Assembly (NCBI RefSeq): GCF_036983985.1
Contig: NZ_JALAHQ010000002.1
Location: forward strand, 186,001 to 250,000
Reading direction: 5' to 3'
Origin: Alishewanella metallidurans
GTDB taxonomy: Bacteria; Pseudomonadota; Gammaproteobacteria; Enterobacterales; Alteromonadaceae
DNA length: 64,000 nt
Made by a program: the position numbers and the translations under genes
Notes under the pieces: model-generated
The model's database searches: none
Seen by the model: only the letters and a program-made list of their open reading frames with translations
Told to the model about the DNA's origin: nothing
Part shown: positions 26,448 to 33,876 of the stretch, one piece after another
How the letters are laid out: each line of letters starts with the position of its first letter
Numbering within the stretch: position 1 is the first letter of the stretch

Positions 26448-29411
26448 TTAAAACTTAATTTCAGCACTTAAACGCACTGAACGTGGAGTTTGAAATGATG
26501 TAGGTAAGCCATAAAGCGCACTTGTCTCACCTGCGAAACCGCCATCAGCGCGTTCACCGGCATAAATTTCATTAACTTGATTACGTTCAGTCACTTTTAA
26601 GTTATTAAACAGATTAAACACATCGCCACGTAATATAATATCGGTACCTTTAAAGTTAAGCTGATACCGAGCAGTTAAATCTAGTGTCCAGTTGCTAGCT
26701 GTGCGGCCTTCTGAACCACGATTAACCATTTGACCATCCTTAACAAATGATTCTGCTTCATACTGCGATGCAAATGCATCTGTAGGATGGAAACCAAACG
26801 AACTTAGCGGTCTACCTGATTCCCAGCGGAAATTAGCGCCTAAACTAAAAGCTTCCGTAAACGCATAAGCCCCCTGCAGTTTAAACATATGCCGACGGTC
26901 ATTTGGTAAATTACCGTTTGCACCTTCAACTAAGCCTGGCTGGTCAAAGTTGCTTGTTAAACCACCGTCATCTTGACCGTTGTCTGAACGCACGAAACCT
27001 TCACTATTACCCCAGCTATGAGACCAAGTATAGGTGGCATCGATCATCCAATCATCGGCAAATGCACGACGTAAATTTAAATCTACAGCAGCATATCTAC
27101 GTTTTGCTTCAGGGAAACCCAACAAGTTACCAGGAATAGTGTACTGTTGATAAGCTAACGGGCCATCACCATCAGGATCGGTAGTAATAGAAACCGCCGC
27201 TCCCGGGTTGGTCAATACATAATAAGTAAAGCCACTGCAATTGGTGCATGAAGAACCAAACTCTTGCTCTAAATATTGATTAAAACCATAGTCGATGGCA
27301 ACGTCTTCTAATGAGCTTTTTAGATCGCGATAGGTGCCTTTCACGCCAAAGGTCCAGTTATCCTCTAACATACGCTCATAACCAAGAATAAACTCATCTT
27401 GATACATAGGTTTAATATCGGCGTTAACCGTTTCTAATGTGCCTTTTAATGTACCATCAGAATAGACTGTCGTACTTAGTGGTGCATTTGGGTTAACAAT
27501 TGGCGTTAAATCACTATTAATACCAAGCACATCGTATTCGGTAATCGTATAGAGCTCATCACCTGCTAAGCGAATATTAGTATTGGTTGCAACGGGTAGA
27601 TAGTAACGGCCATAATTGGCAAATATTTTACTTGTACCGTCGCCGCTAACATCCCAGCTTACACCAACACGCGGTGCCCATTGGTCTGATACGTCAACAA
27701 ACTTATCGCCCGCTTTATTATAGTTTTGAAAAGTTTCATTACGTAAACCAATACGGGCAACGATGTTATCTGTTACTTGCCAAGTATCTTGAATGTAATA
27801 AGCGTAAGATTTGGTCTCAAAAGCACCAGCGTTGATATAGGTATTAAACCTAACACGCGCACAGTCAGAAGCGAGCAAATCGGCTGCAGCTACCGCATCT
27901 AAATTTGCGCAATTACGGTATTGATATAACGACCCGCCAACACGGCTTGTATCTTCGACGGCTTCCATATTTTCATAGTCAAAACCAAAACGTAAGCTGT
28001 GGTCATCATGCACATACCAATCTACGTCGGCACGATACGCGGTACGTTTGTCTTCCATCACAGACGGCGTAGTTAAACCGTATTTCGTAAATTGCTTACC
28101 TGAAGGCGAATGAACTACACCAACAACATTATTGCCGGCATTAATGTTGCTATAGTTGGCTTCATTTACACCATATAGCAAACTTACGGTAAGGTCATCA
28201 GTTACAATACCAGTGTATTGCAAGGCATACGACTTACCACCGCGTGCTAATACATAATCACCGTATAGATCAGCTCGCGTGTCAGTCGCGAAATCATAGT
28301 CATACTTACTCGTGTCGAGATCACTAGTATTATCCCACCCAGTAAATTCAACAATATGATTTGGTGTAATATACCAATCTAGTTTAGCGGTATATAACAC
28401 GTCACTAGCGCTACGCTCATAAGATAACACATCCGTGGAGTAGTCACTGTCTCGCGCTTTGTAGTTAACTAAGCCAAAGAAAAACAGTTTATCTTGCACC
28501 AACGCACCACTGGCCCATGCATTAACGTTGGTTTCACCAATTTTATCATTGCTATTTATGATGTAGTAAGGTGAGCCATTTTCGTCAATAGCATCTTGCT
28601 CGGTTAAATATACGTTAGGCCTATGCGCGCGCAGTGATGATGGTTCAAAGTAGGCACTGCCACCTGCGTGAAAATCATTTGAACCTGATTTAGTTTTTGC
28701 ATTAATTACACCACCAGTTGAGCGCCCAAACTCGGCAGAATAACCACCGGTTTTAACTTCAAACGTTTCATACATTTCAAAAGGTAGTTCAGAGCCACCC
28801 AAGCCATTTCTAAAATTAGTTACGTTTAGACCGTTAACATAATAAGCATTTTCACCAACAGAAGCGCCGCCAAATGAGGCCAAATTACCAAAAGCCGATA
28901 CACCACGCGTAGTACCCGGTGCCAATAAAGCAACAGAAGCTAAATCACGCGGCACAGGTATTTTTGATAAAAACTCTTGACTAACTACCAATTGAGACTC
29001 AGACGAAGTTGCATCAAGCACCGCAACTCGAGAACCACGCACCTCAATAGATTCAACAGCACCCTCAGCTAACATAACAATATTCATACTGGTATTTCCA
29101 CCAACACGAACATTAACATTCTCTTCAGCTACAACACCAAAACCTGATTTTGTTGCCTGTACTGAATACGCACCCGGTGGTAATAATGGGAAACGGAAAT
29201 TACCACTATCGCTTGATGACACTTTACGTACCAAGCCTGTTTCTAAGTTAGTAATGGTAATTTCAACGCCACTAACTACTTGGCCACTTTGATCAATCGA
29301 TTGGCCGACTAAATTACCGCGCGATGCATCTTGCGCTAGTGCAGGTAACGCAGCGAGAGACATCGCAACAGCGGCAGCTGTTAACGTGGTTTTAAATATT
29401 TTTTTATTCAC
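26448..29411 (-). CDS. TonB-dependent receptor, Oar-like, with N-terminal carboxypeptidase-regulatory domain
   Basis: A 987-residue outer-membrane receptor. A signal peptide (about 26 residues, ending ALPALAQ) is followed by a carboxypeptidase-regulatory-like beta domain (GNLVGQSIDQSGQVVSGVEI), a plug domain (GENAYYVNGLNVTNF, EVKTGGYSAEFGRSTGGVI) and a beta barrel ending in phenylalanine (SAEIKF). The layout is that of Oar/CarboxypepD_reg TonB receptors, which are often linked to peptide or protein uptake. The start is GTG at 29411 with GGAG upstream. A 44-bp perfect dyad lies 27 bases before the start. The substrate is not known; the neighbouring gamma-glutamyltransferase suggests peptides. 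Confidence 0.9.
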   Translation of the reverse strand: MNKKIFKTTLTAAAVAMSLAALPALAQDASRGNLVGQSIDQSGQVVSGVEITITNLETGLVRKVSSSDSGNFRFPLLPPGAYSVQATKSGFGVVAEENVNVRVGGNTSMNIVMLAEGAVESIEVRGSRVAVLDATSSESQLVVSQEFLSKIPVPRDLASVALLAPGTTRGVSAFGNLASFGGASVGENAYYVNGLNVTNFRNGLGGSELPFEMYETFEVKTGGYSAEFGRSTGGVINAKTKSGSNDFHAGGSAYFEPSSLRAHRPNVYLTEQDAIDENGSPYYIINSNDKIGETNVNAWASGALVQDKLFFFGLVNYKARDSDYSTDVLSYERSASDVLYTAKLDWYITPNHIVEFTGWDNTSDLDTSKYDYDFATDTRADLYGDYVLARGGKSYALQYTGIVTDDLTVSLLYGVNEANYSNINAGNNVVGVVHSPSGKQFTKYGLTTPSVMEDKRTAYRADVDWYVHDDHSLRFGFDYENMEAVEDTSRVGGSLYQYRNCANLDAVAAADLLASDCARVRFNTYINAGAFETKSYAYYIQDTWQVTDNIVARIGLRNETFQNYNKAGDKFVDVSDQWAPRVGVSWDVSGDGTSKIFANYGRYYLPVATNTNIRLAGDELYTITEYDVLGINSDLTPIVNPNAPLSTTVYSDGTLKGTLETVNADIKPMYQDEFILGYERMLEDNWTFGVKGTYRDLKSSLEDVAIDYGFNQYLEQEFGSSCTNCSGFTYYVLTNPGAAVSITTDPDGDGPLAYQQYTIPGNLLGFPEAKRRYAAVDLNLRRAFADDWMIDATYTWSHSWGNSEGFVRSDNGQDDGGLTSNFDQPGLVEGANGNLPNDRRHMFKLQGAYAFTEAFSLGANFRWESGRPLSSFGFHPTDAFASQYEAESFVKDGQMVNRGSEGRTASNWTLDLTARYQLNFKGTDIILRGDVFNLFNNLKVTERNQVNEIYAGERADGGFAGETSALYGLPTSFQTPRSVRLSAEIKF

Positions 29412-29438
29412 TATTGTTCTCCATGGATGGATTTTATA

Positions 29439-29482
29439 ATTATGTAATTAAGTGTGTTCTTTGACACACTTAATTACATAAT
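29439..29482. promoter_or_regulatory. 19-bp perfect inverted repeat before the TonB receptor gene
   Basis: The arms at 29439-29457 and 29464-29482 are exactly complementary over 19 bases, with a 6-base loop (TCTTTG). Each arm contains TGTAATTAAGTGTG. It lies between the receptor start at 29411 and a possible minus-strand promoter (TTGTTC, 17-bp spacer, TTATTA). It may be an operator for a dimeric or tetrameric regulator or a leader hairpin that masks the ribosome site. The rest of the gap 29483-29726 shows nothing I can name. Confidence 0.7.
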
Positions 29483-29726
29483 AACCATATAAATAACGCA
29501 CGAACAATAACTACATGTGGATCATTGACTTATTAGACACAAACACGTTTATGATAAACGTAAGGATTTCGAGACGATTTTAAGCATTACAACCTACACT
29601 AAGCTGTTACTAATTAGTCTGAAAGGTGTTCTATAAAAGCAAAGTTAAAGTAAAGCAGCATAGCGTTGCCTTGCAATTAAAAGCACGCCTAGTTTACATT
29701 GGCCAAAATCAATACTGGAGAGCGAC

Positions 29727-31397
29727 ATGATCTACCGCCTATTATTAACTCTAAGCCTGATATTTAGCAGTTTTTATAGCCTTGCTGAGCCGAATAAAAC
29801 TCAGCTCGCTGGTGCGGTAGCGTCGCCGGATCAATACGGCGCTATCGTTGCAGAAAATATCCTGCGTAGCGGTGGTAATGCTATTGATGCGGCCGTAGCC
29901 ACCGCCTTTACCTTAGCCGTTACCTACCCTGAGGCGGGCAACATTGGTGGCGGTGGCTTTATGACCATTTGGTTTGAAGGCAAACCTTATTACCTAGATT
30001 ATCGTGAAACTGCGCCTGCCGCGGCGCATCGCGATATGTACTTAGATAAAGATAAACAAGTGATTGATGATTTAAGTTTAATCGGAGCTAAAGCTAGCGG
30101 CGTACCCGGCACTGTTATGGGGTTGTGGCAAGCACACCAGCGCTTTGGCTGCCTACCTTGGGCCGAGGTAGTAAAACCGGCAATTCAGTATGCACAAGCT
30201 GGTTTTACCGTTGCAGAAAATCAATATCAATACCGCGCTGATGTATTAGAGCAATTTGCCGGTAAAACCAACTTTGCCGACTATTTTAGCAAAATGCGCG
30301 CTAATGAAAACTTTGTGCAAACCGAGTTAGCTGCCACGCTAAGCCGAATTGCCAAACATGGGCCCAGCGATTTTTATCAAGGCGAAACTGCAAAGCTATT
30401 GGTCGCACAAGTTCAGCGTAATAATGGCCTAATTACTATGCAAGACCTAGCGGCATATAAAGCAGTGTGGCGTGAACCAGTAGTAACTGCTTGGCACGAT
30501 TTTCAGTTGGTTACACCAGCTCCGCCAAGCTCTGGTGGCATTGCACTTAGCCAGTTACTTGGCTTAAAGCAGCGTCGCGATGCTGATTTTAAAGACGTGC
30601 CGCTTAATAGCACCCAGTATGTACATTTAATTGCTGAAATTGAAAAACGCGTGTTTGCTGACCGTGCCGATTACTTAGGCGACCCTGACTTTACCACCGT
30701 GCCACAAAACCAATTACTTGATGCGGCATACTTAGACAAACGCGCCAGCGAAATTAATAGTAAAGCGATATCAGTAACTGCTGATGTAAAGCCCGGGCTT
30801 GAAGGCTACCATACCACGCATTTTTCGATCTTAGATAAACACGGTAACGCGGTATCTAACACTTATACGCTTAACCTTGATTTTGGTAGTGGCGTAGTAG
30901 TCACCGGTGCCGGCTTTTTACTGAATAATGAAATGGACGATTTCTCAGCCAAAGCCGGTGTGCCAAATGCCTTTGGTGTGGTGGGCGGCAGCGCTAATGC
31001 TATAGAGCCAGGTAAACGGATGTTGTCGTCAATGGCACCGAGCTTATTAGTTAAAGATAATAAAGTGGAATTGGTAATAGGCACCCCGGGCGGCTCTACT
31101 ATTTTCACTTCTATTTTTCAGGTTATAAATAACGTGTATGATTATAAAATGTCATTAACCGATGCCGTTGCCGCACCGCGGTTTCATCACCAGTTATTGC
31201 CTAAAGATCAAATAACCATGGAGCCTTACGCGCAGTTAACAACTGAAGTGCAACAAGCACTAACAGCAAAAGGCTATAACATTAAAACGCAAAGCTGGAA
31301 CTTAGGTGATATTCAGGCAATAAAAATAACTGAGGGTAAGGTAGAGGCCGCAGCGGATCCGCGCTCTCGTGGCGTAGCAAAAGTGTTTAGCTATTAA
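29727..31397 (+). CDS. ggt: Gamma-glutamyltransferase (glutathione hydrolase)
   Basis: A periplasmic Ntn-hydrolase of 556 residues that splits gamma-glutamyl bonds, for example of glutathione. The signal peptide covers about residues 1-20. The autoprocessing site and nucleophile threonine are in TTHFSILD (near residue 370), followed by the lasso NLDFGSGVVVTGAGFLLNNEMDDF and the oxyanion/glycine stretch GTPGGSTIF. The start at 29727 has GGAGAG upstream. It is divergent from the TonB receptor gene and followed 11 bases later by a periplasmic protein gene. Confidence 0.95.
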   Translation: MIYRLLLTLSLIFSSFYSLAEPNKTQLAGAVASPDQYGAIVAENILRSGGNAIDAAVATAFTLAVTYPEAGNIGGGGFMTIWFEGKPYYLDYRETAPAAAHRDMYLDKDKQVIDDLSLIGAKASGVPGTVMGLWQAHQRFGCLPWAEVVKPAIQYAQAGFTVAENQYQYRADVLEQFAGKTNFADYFSKMRANENFVQTELAATLSRIAKHGPSDFYQGETAKLLVAQVQRNNGLITMQDLAAYKAVWREPVVTAWHDFQLVTPAPPSSGGIALSQLLGLKQRRDADFKDVPLNSTQYVHLIAEIEKRVFADRADYLGDPDFTTVPQNQLLDAAYLDKRASEINSKAISVTADVKPGLEGYHTTHFSILDKHGNAVSNTYTLNLDFGSGVVVTGAGFLLNNEMDDFSAKAGVPNAFGVVGGSANAIEPGKRMLSSMAPSLLVKDNKVELVIGTPGGSTIFTSIFQVINNVYDYKMSLTDAVAAPRFHHQLLPKDQITMEPYAQLTTEVQQALTAKGYNIKTQSWNLGDIQAIKITEGKVEAAADPRSRGVAKVFSY

Positions 31398-31408
31398 TTA
31401 GTATAATA

Positions 31409-32266
31409 ATGCGTTACCGGAGTAGTAGATTAGTTATGCCAGTAGTTCACAACACATATATAAGCCGTTACTTGCCAATACTATTAACGGTATTGGCCAT
31501 AATAACGCCGGCCAGCTACGCTAAAACACCAAAGCCAGTAGCTGTCGTTTCTAACAGTGATGCGACACTAACCTTTTGCTATGAAGACAAACAACTATTG
31601 CCTTATTACGCAGGCAACAGTAACAACGTCGCCGAATTGCCGGGCGCATCAATAGAACATCTGCGTGCGGCTACAGCGGCTACTGGCGTTAATTTGCAAT
31701 TAATCCGTTTACCTTGGTTACGCTGTTTACAAGGGTTAAAAGATAACAGCATAGATGCGTTAATTGCGTCTGTTGAAACAGAGCGCCTGCATTATACGGT
31801 TTACCCTAAACTAGCTAACGGTGAACCGGATACCAATAGAGCATTTAATCAGTTGGGTTTATGTTTAGCGCATCGCTTTGACAACCCAATAACAGATAAA
31901 ATAAAGAGTAAAACAGAACAATTTAGTGTTGCCAGAGCACTGGGTTATCGGCCAATTCCAATGCCTAGTAACGCCGTGATAATTGGGGTGCACTCTATAG
32001 AGAAAGCGTTAGATCTTGTAGTATCAAAACGGGTAGATGCAACTACGATGTTGTGTCAACTTAATGGTTTAGATGCGAAAGAACATCACCTTAATTTACT
32101 GCCTATACAATTAATGTATCCGCCTATTCATCAAAGTTTTGGTTATTTGATGTTGAGTAACAGTTTTTATCAACGTTATCCGCAGCTATCAGAACAGCTG
32201 TGGAATGCCCTTCCTAAAACTTTAGATAAAGCACGCTATTTAGAATACTTAAACGTTACAGAATAA
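31409..32266 (+). CDS. Periplasmic solute-binding-like protein
   Basis: A 285-residue protein with a long N-terminal signal region (hydrophobic residues 22-38, ending ASYAKT). The body resembles bacterial extracellular solute-binding family 3 (ATLTFCYEDKQLLPYYAG, then LEHLRAAT-like helix, LPWLRCLQGLKDNSIDALIAS). No transporter genes are adjacent, so it may be a stand-alone sensor or binding protein, as is common in Alteromonadales. The ATG at 31436 is an alternative start giving a more standard signal peptide. It follows ggt closely and is probably co-transcribed. Confidence 0.8.
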   Translation: MRYRSSRLVMPVVHNTYISRYLPILLTVLAIITPASYAKTPKPVAVVSNSDATLTFCYEDKQLLPYYAGNSNNVAELPGASIEHLRAATAATGVNLQLIRLPWLRCLQGLKDNSIDALIASVETERLHYTVYPKLANGEPDTNRAFNQLGLCLAHRFDNPITDKIKSKTEQFSVARALGYRPIPMPSNAVIIGVHSIEKALDLVVSKRVDATTMLCQLNGLDAKEHHLNLLPIQLMYPPIHQSFGYLMLSNSFYQRYPQLSEQLWNALPKTLDKARYLEYLNVTE

Positions 32267-32282
32267 TGTTATCGAAGCTGAA

Positions 32283-32314
32283 AAAAACAAAGGCGCTGTT
32301 GCGCCTTTGTTTTT
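32283..32314. terminator. Bidirectional intrinsic terminator
   Basis: The arms AAAAACAAAGGCGC and GCGCCTTTGTTTTT are fully complementary over 14 bases with a TGTT loop, giving T-runs on both strands. It separates the binding-protein gene from the convergent prpF. Confidence 0.95.
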
Positions 32315-32327
32315 GCATAACCTTAAA

Positions 32328-33515
32328 TTAGAAACAATCGCCCGGTACGCGTACCCAGCCTTCCATTAATACTCTAGCACTGCGACTCATAATGGCTTTA
32401 GTAACAGCCCAGTTACCATCAATCAGCTTAGCTTCTGCACCAACCCGTAAGGTGCCCGATGGGTGGCCAAACCGAACAGCTTGACGCTCAATGCCGCCAG
32501 CTGCCAAATTAACTAAGGTACCAGGAATAGCCGCTGCCGTGCCTATAGCAACTGCGGCAGTGCCCATCATGGCGTGGTGCAGCTTGCCCATTGAAAGTGC
32601 GCGCACTAGTAAGTCGATGTCGGCTATGTCTACCGTTTTGCCACTTGACGATATGTAGTTTTTAGCTGGTGCAACAAAGGCCACTTTAGGCGTATGCTGG
32701 CGAGCTGCTGCTTCAGAAATATCACTAATTAAGCCCATTTTTACTGCGCCGTAAGCACGAATAGTTTCAAACATAGCTAAGGCTTTAGCATCGCCGTTAA
32801 TCACGTCTTGTAATTCTGTGCCGGTATAACCAATAGCGTCGGCATTAATAAAAATAGTCGGAATACCGGCATTTATTAATGTTGCTTTAAAGGTGCCTAT
32901 ACCTGGTACCTCTAAATCATCAACTAGGTTACCGGTAGGAAACATAGCACCACCGCCCTCGCCTTCGTCGGCGGCAGGGTCGAGAAACTCTATTTGTACT
33001 TCGGCCGCGGCAAAAGTAACACCGTCTAACTCAAAGTCGCCAGTCTCTTGTACTTCACCATTAGTAATGGGCACATGGGCAATAATAGTTTTTTTGATAT
33101 TGGCCTGCCAAATACGCACGGTACATAGGCCGTTTTCGGGTATACGCTCGGCGGCAACTAAACCGTTACTTATAGCGAAAGAGCCTACCGCAGCGGTTAA
33201 ATTACCGCAGTTACCGCTCCAATCAATAAAGGCTTTATCAATTGCTACTTGGCCAAACAGATAATCTACATCGTGTTCAGGCTGGCTGCTTTTGCTTAAA
33301 ATAACGGTTTTACTGGTACTAGATGTAGCGCCACCCATGCCGTCGGTATGTTTACCGTATGGGTCTGGGCTGCCAATAACGCGCAGTAATAAATTGTCTC
33401 GTGTTGCACCAGCGTGTTGCGCTGTGGCCGGTAAGTCATCTAATTTAAAAAATACACCTTTACTGGTGCCGCCGCGCATATAGGTGGCAGGAATTTTAAT
33501 TTGCGGAACACTCAT
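32328..33515 (-). CDS. prpF: 2-methylaconitate cis-trans isomerase PrpF
   Basis: A 395-residue PrpF-family isomerase that works with AcnD in the methylcitrate cycle of propionate breakdown. Family text is visible at the N-terminus (PATYMRGGTSKGVFF), in WSGNCGNLTAAVG with the conserved cysteine, and in GHPSGTLRVGA. It is the last gene of the leftward prp operon, separated from acnD by a 361-base gap filled with repeats. Its stop lies 13 bases from a strong terminator. Confidence 0.95.
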   Translation of the reverse strand: MSVPQIKIPATYMRGGTSKGVFFKLDDLPATAQHAGATRDNLLLRVIGSPDPYGKHTDGMGGATSSTSKTVILSKSSQPEHDVDYLFGQVAIDKAFIDWSGNCGNLTAAVGSFAISNGLVAAERIPENGLCTVRIWQANIKKTIIAHVPITNGEVQETGDFELDGVTFAAAEVQIEFLDPAADEGEGGGAMFPTGNLVDDLEVPGIGTFKATLINAGIPTIFINADAIGYTGTELQDVINGDAKALAMFETIRAYGAVKMGLISDISEAAARQHTPKVAFVAPAKNYISSSGKTVDIADIDLLVRALSMGKLHHAMMGTAAVAIGTAAAIPGTLVNLAAGGIERQAVRFGHPSGTLRVGAEAKLIDGNWAVTKAIMSRSARVLMEGWVRVPGDCF

Positions 33516-33580
33516 AACTATTAGTCTCGGTTATCGTTTATATTTTATTTATCTTTACAGGTGGTTTGAGGCAGAGGTTC

Positions 33581-33672
33581 GAGCCGATGTCCTATTTAGC
33601 TCGTCGCAGCAACTCGCTCACGCTAGCGCGTTCACTCAAACACTCTGCGCCGACAAAACAGGACATCGGCTC
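33581..33672. repeat. Structured intergenic repeat, family 1, copy A
   Basis: A 92-bp nested hairpin between prpF and acnD. The outer arms GAGCCGATGTCCT and AGGACATCGGCTC are perfect over 13 bases; an inner GTCGCAG pairs with CTGCG..GAC. Read on the minus strand, the core contains CAGAGTGTTTGAGT and GAGTTGCTG, the same two blocks found in the copies at 33699 and 36646, but in the opposite orientation to them. Confidence 0.75.
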
Positions 33673-33698
33673 TACTTTGCACATCGCTGATGCATATA

Positions 33699-33801
33699 GC
33701 TTTGGTTGGAACCTCTGAAATGTTGTCACAGAGTGTCTGAGTCCTGCCGTAGGCATGGACGAGTTGCTGTGACAAGCAGTTCAGAGCGTTGCAACCAAAG
33801 C
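33699..33801. repeat. Structured intergenic repeat, family 1, copy B
   Basis: A 103-bp nested hairpin. Its arms from outside in are GCTTTGGTTG/CAACCAAAGC, CTCTGAA/TTCAGAG and TTGTCACAG/CTGTGACAA, all perfect. The core contains CAGAGTGTCTGAGT, then an inner GTCCTGCC/GGCA-GGAC hairpin, then GAGTTGCTG. It has the core blocks of copies A and C but entirely different arm sequences. Confidence 0.78.
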
Positions 33802-33876
33802 CTAGACCTAAATCTAAGCCTTAAACCAAAGCCAAAACTTAAACTTAAGCCTGAATCAACAATAAAACCGACTCAC

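Noticed and set aside
33292..33483. Plus-strand open frames opposite prpF
   Set aside because: They are antisense shadows of a strong coding region.
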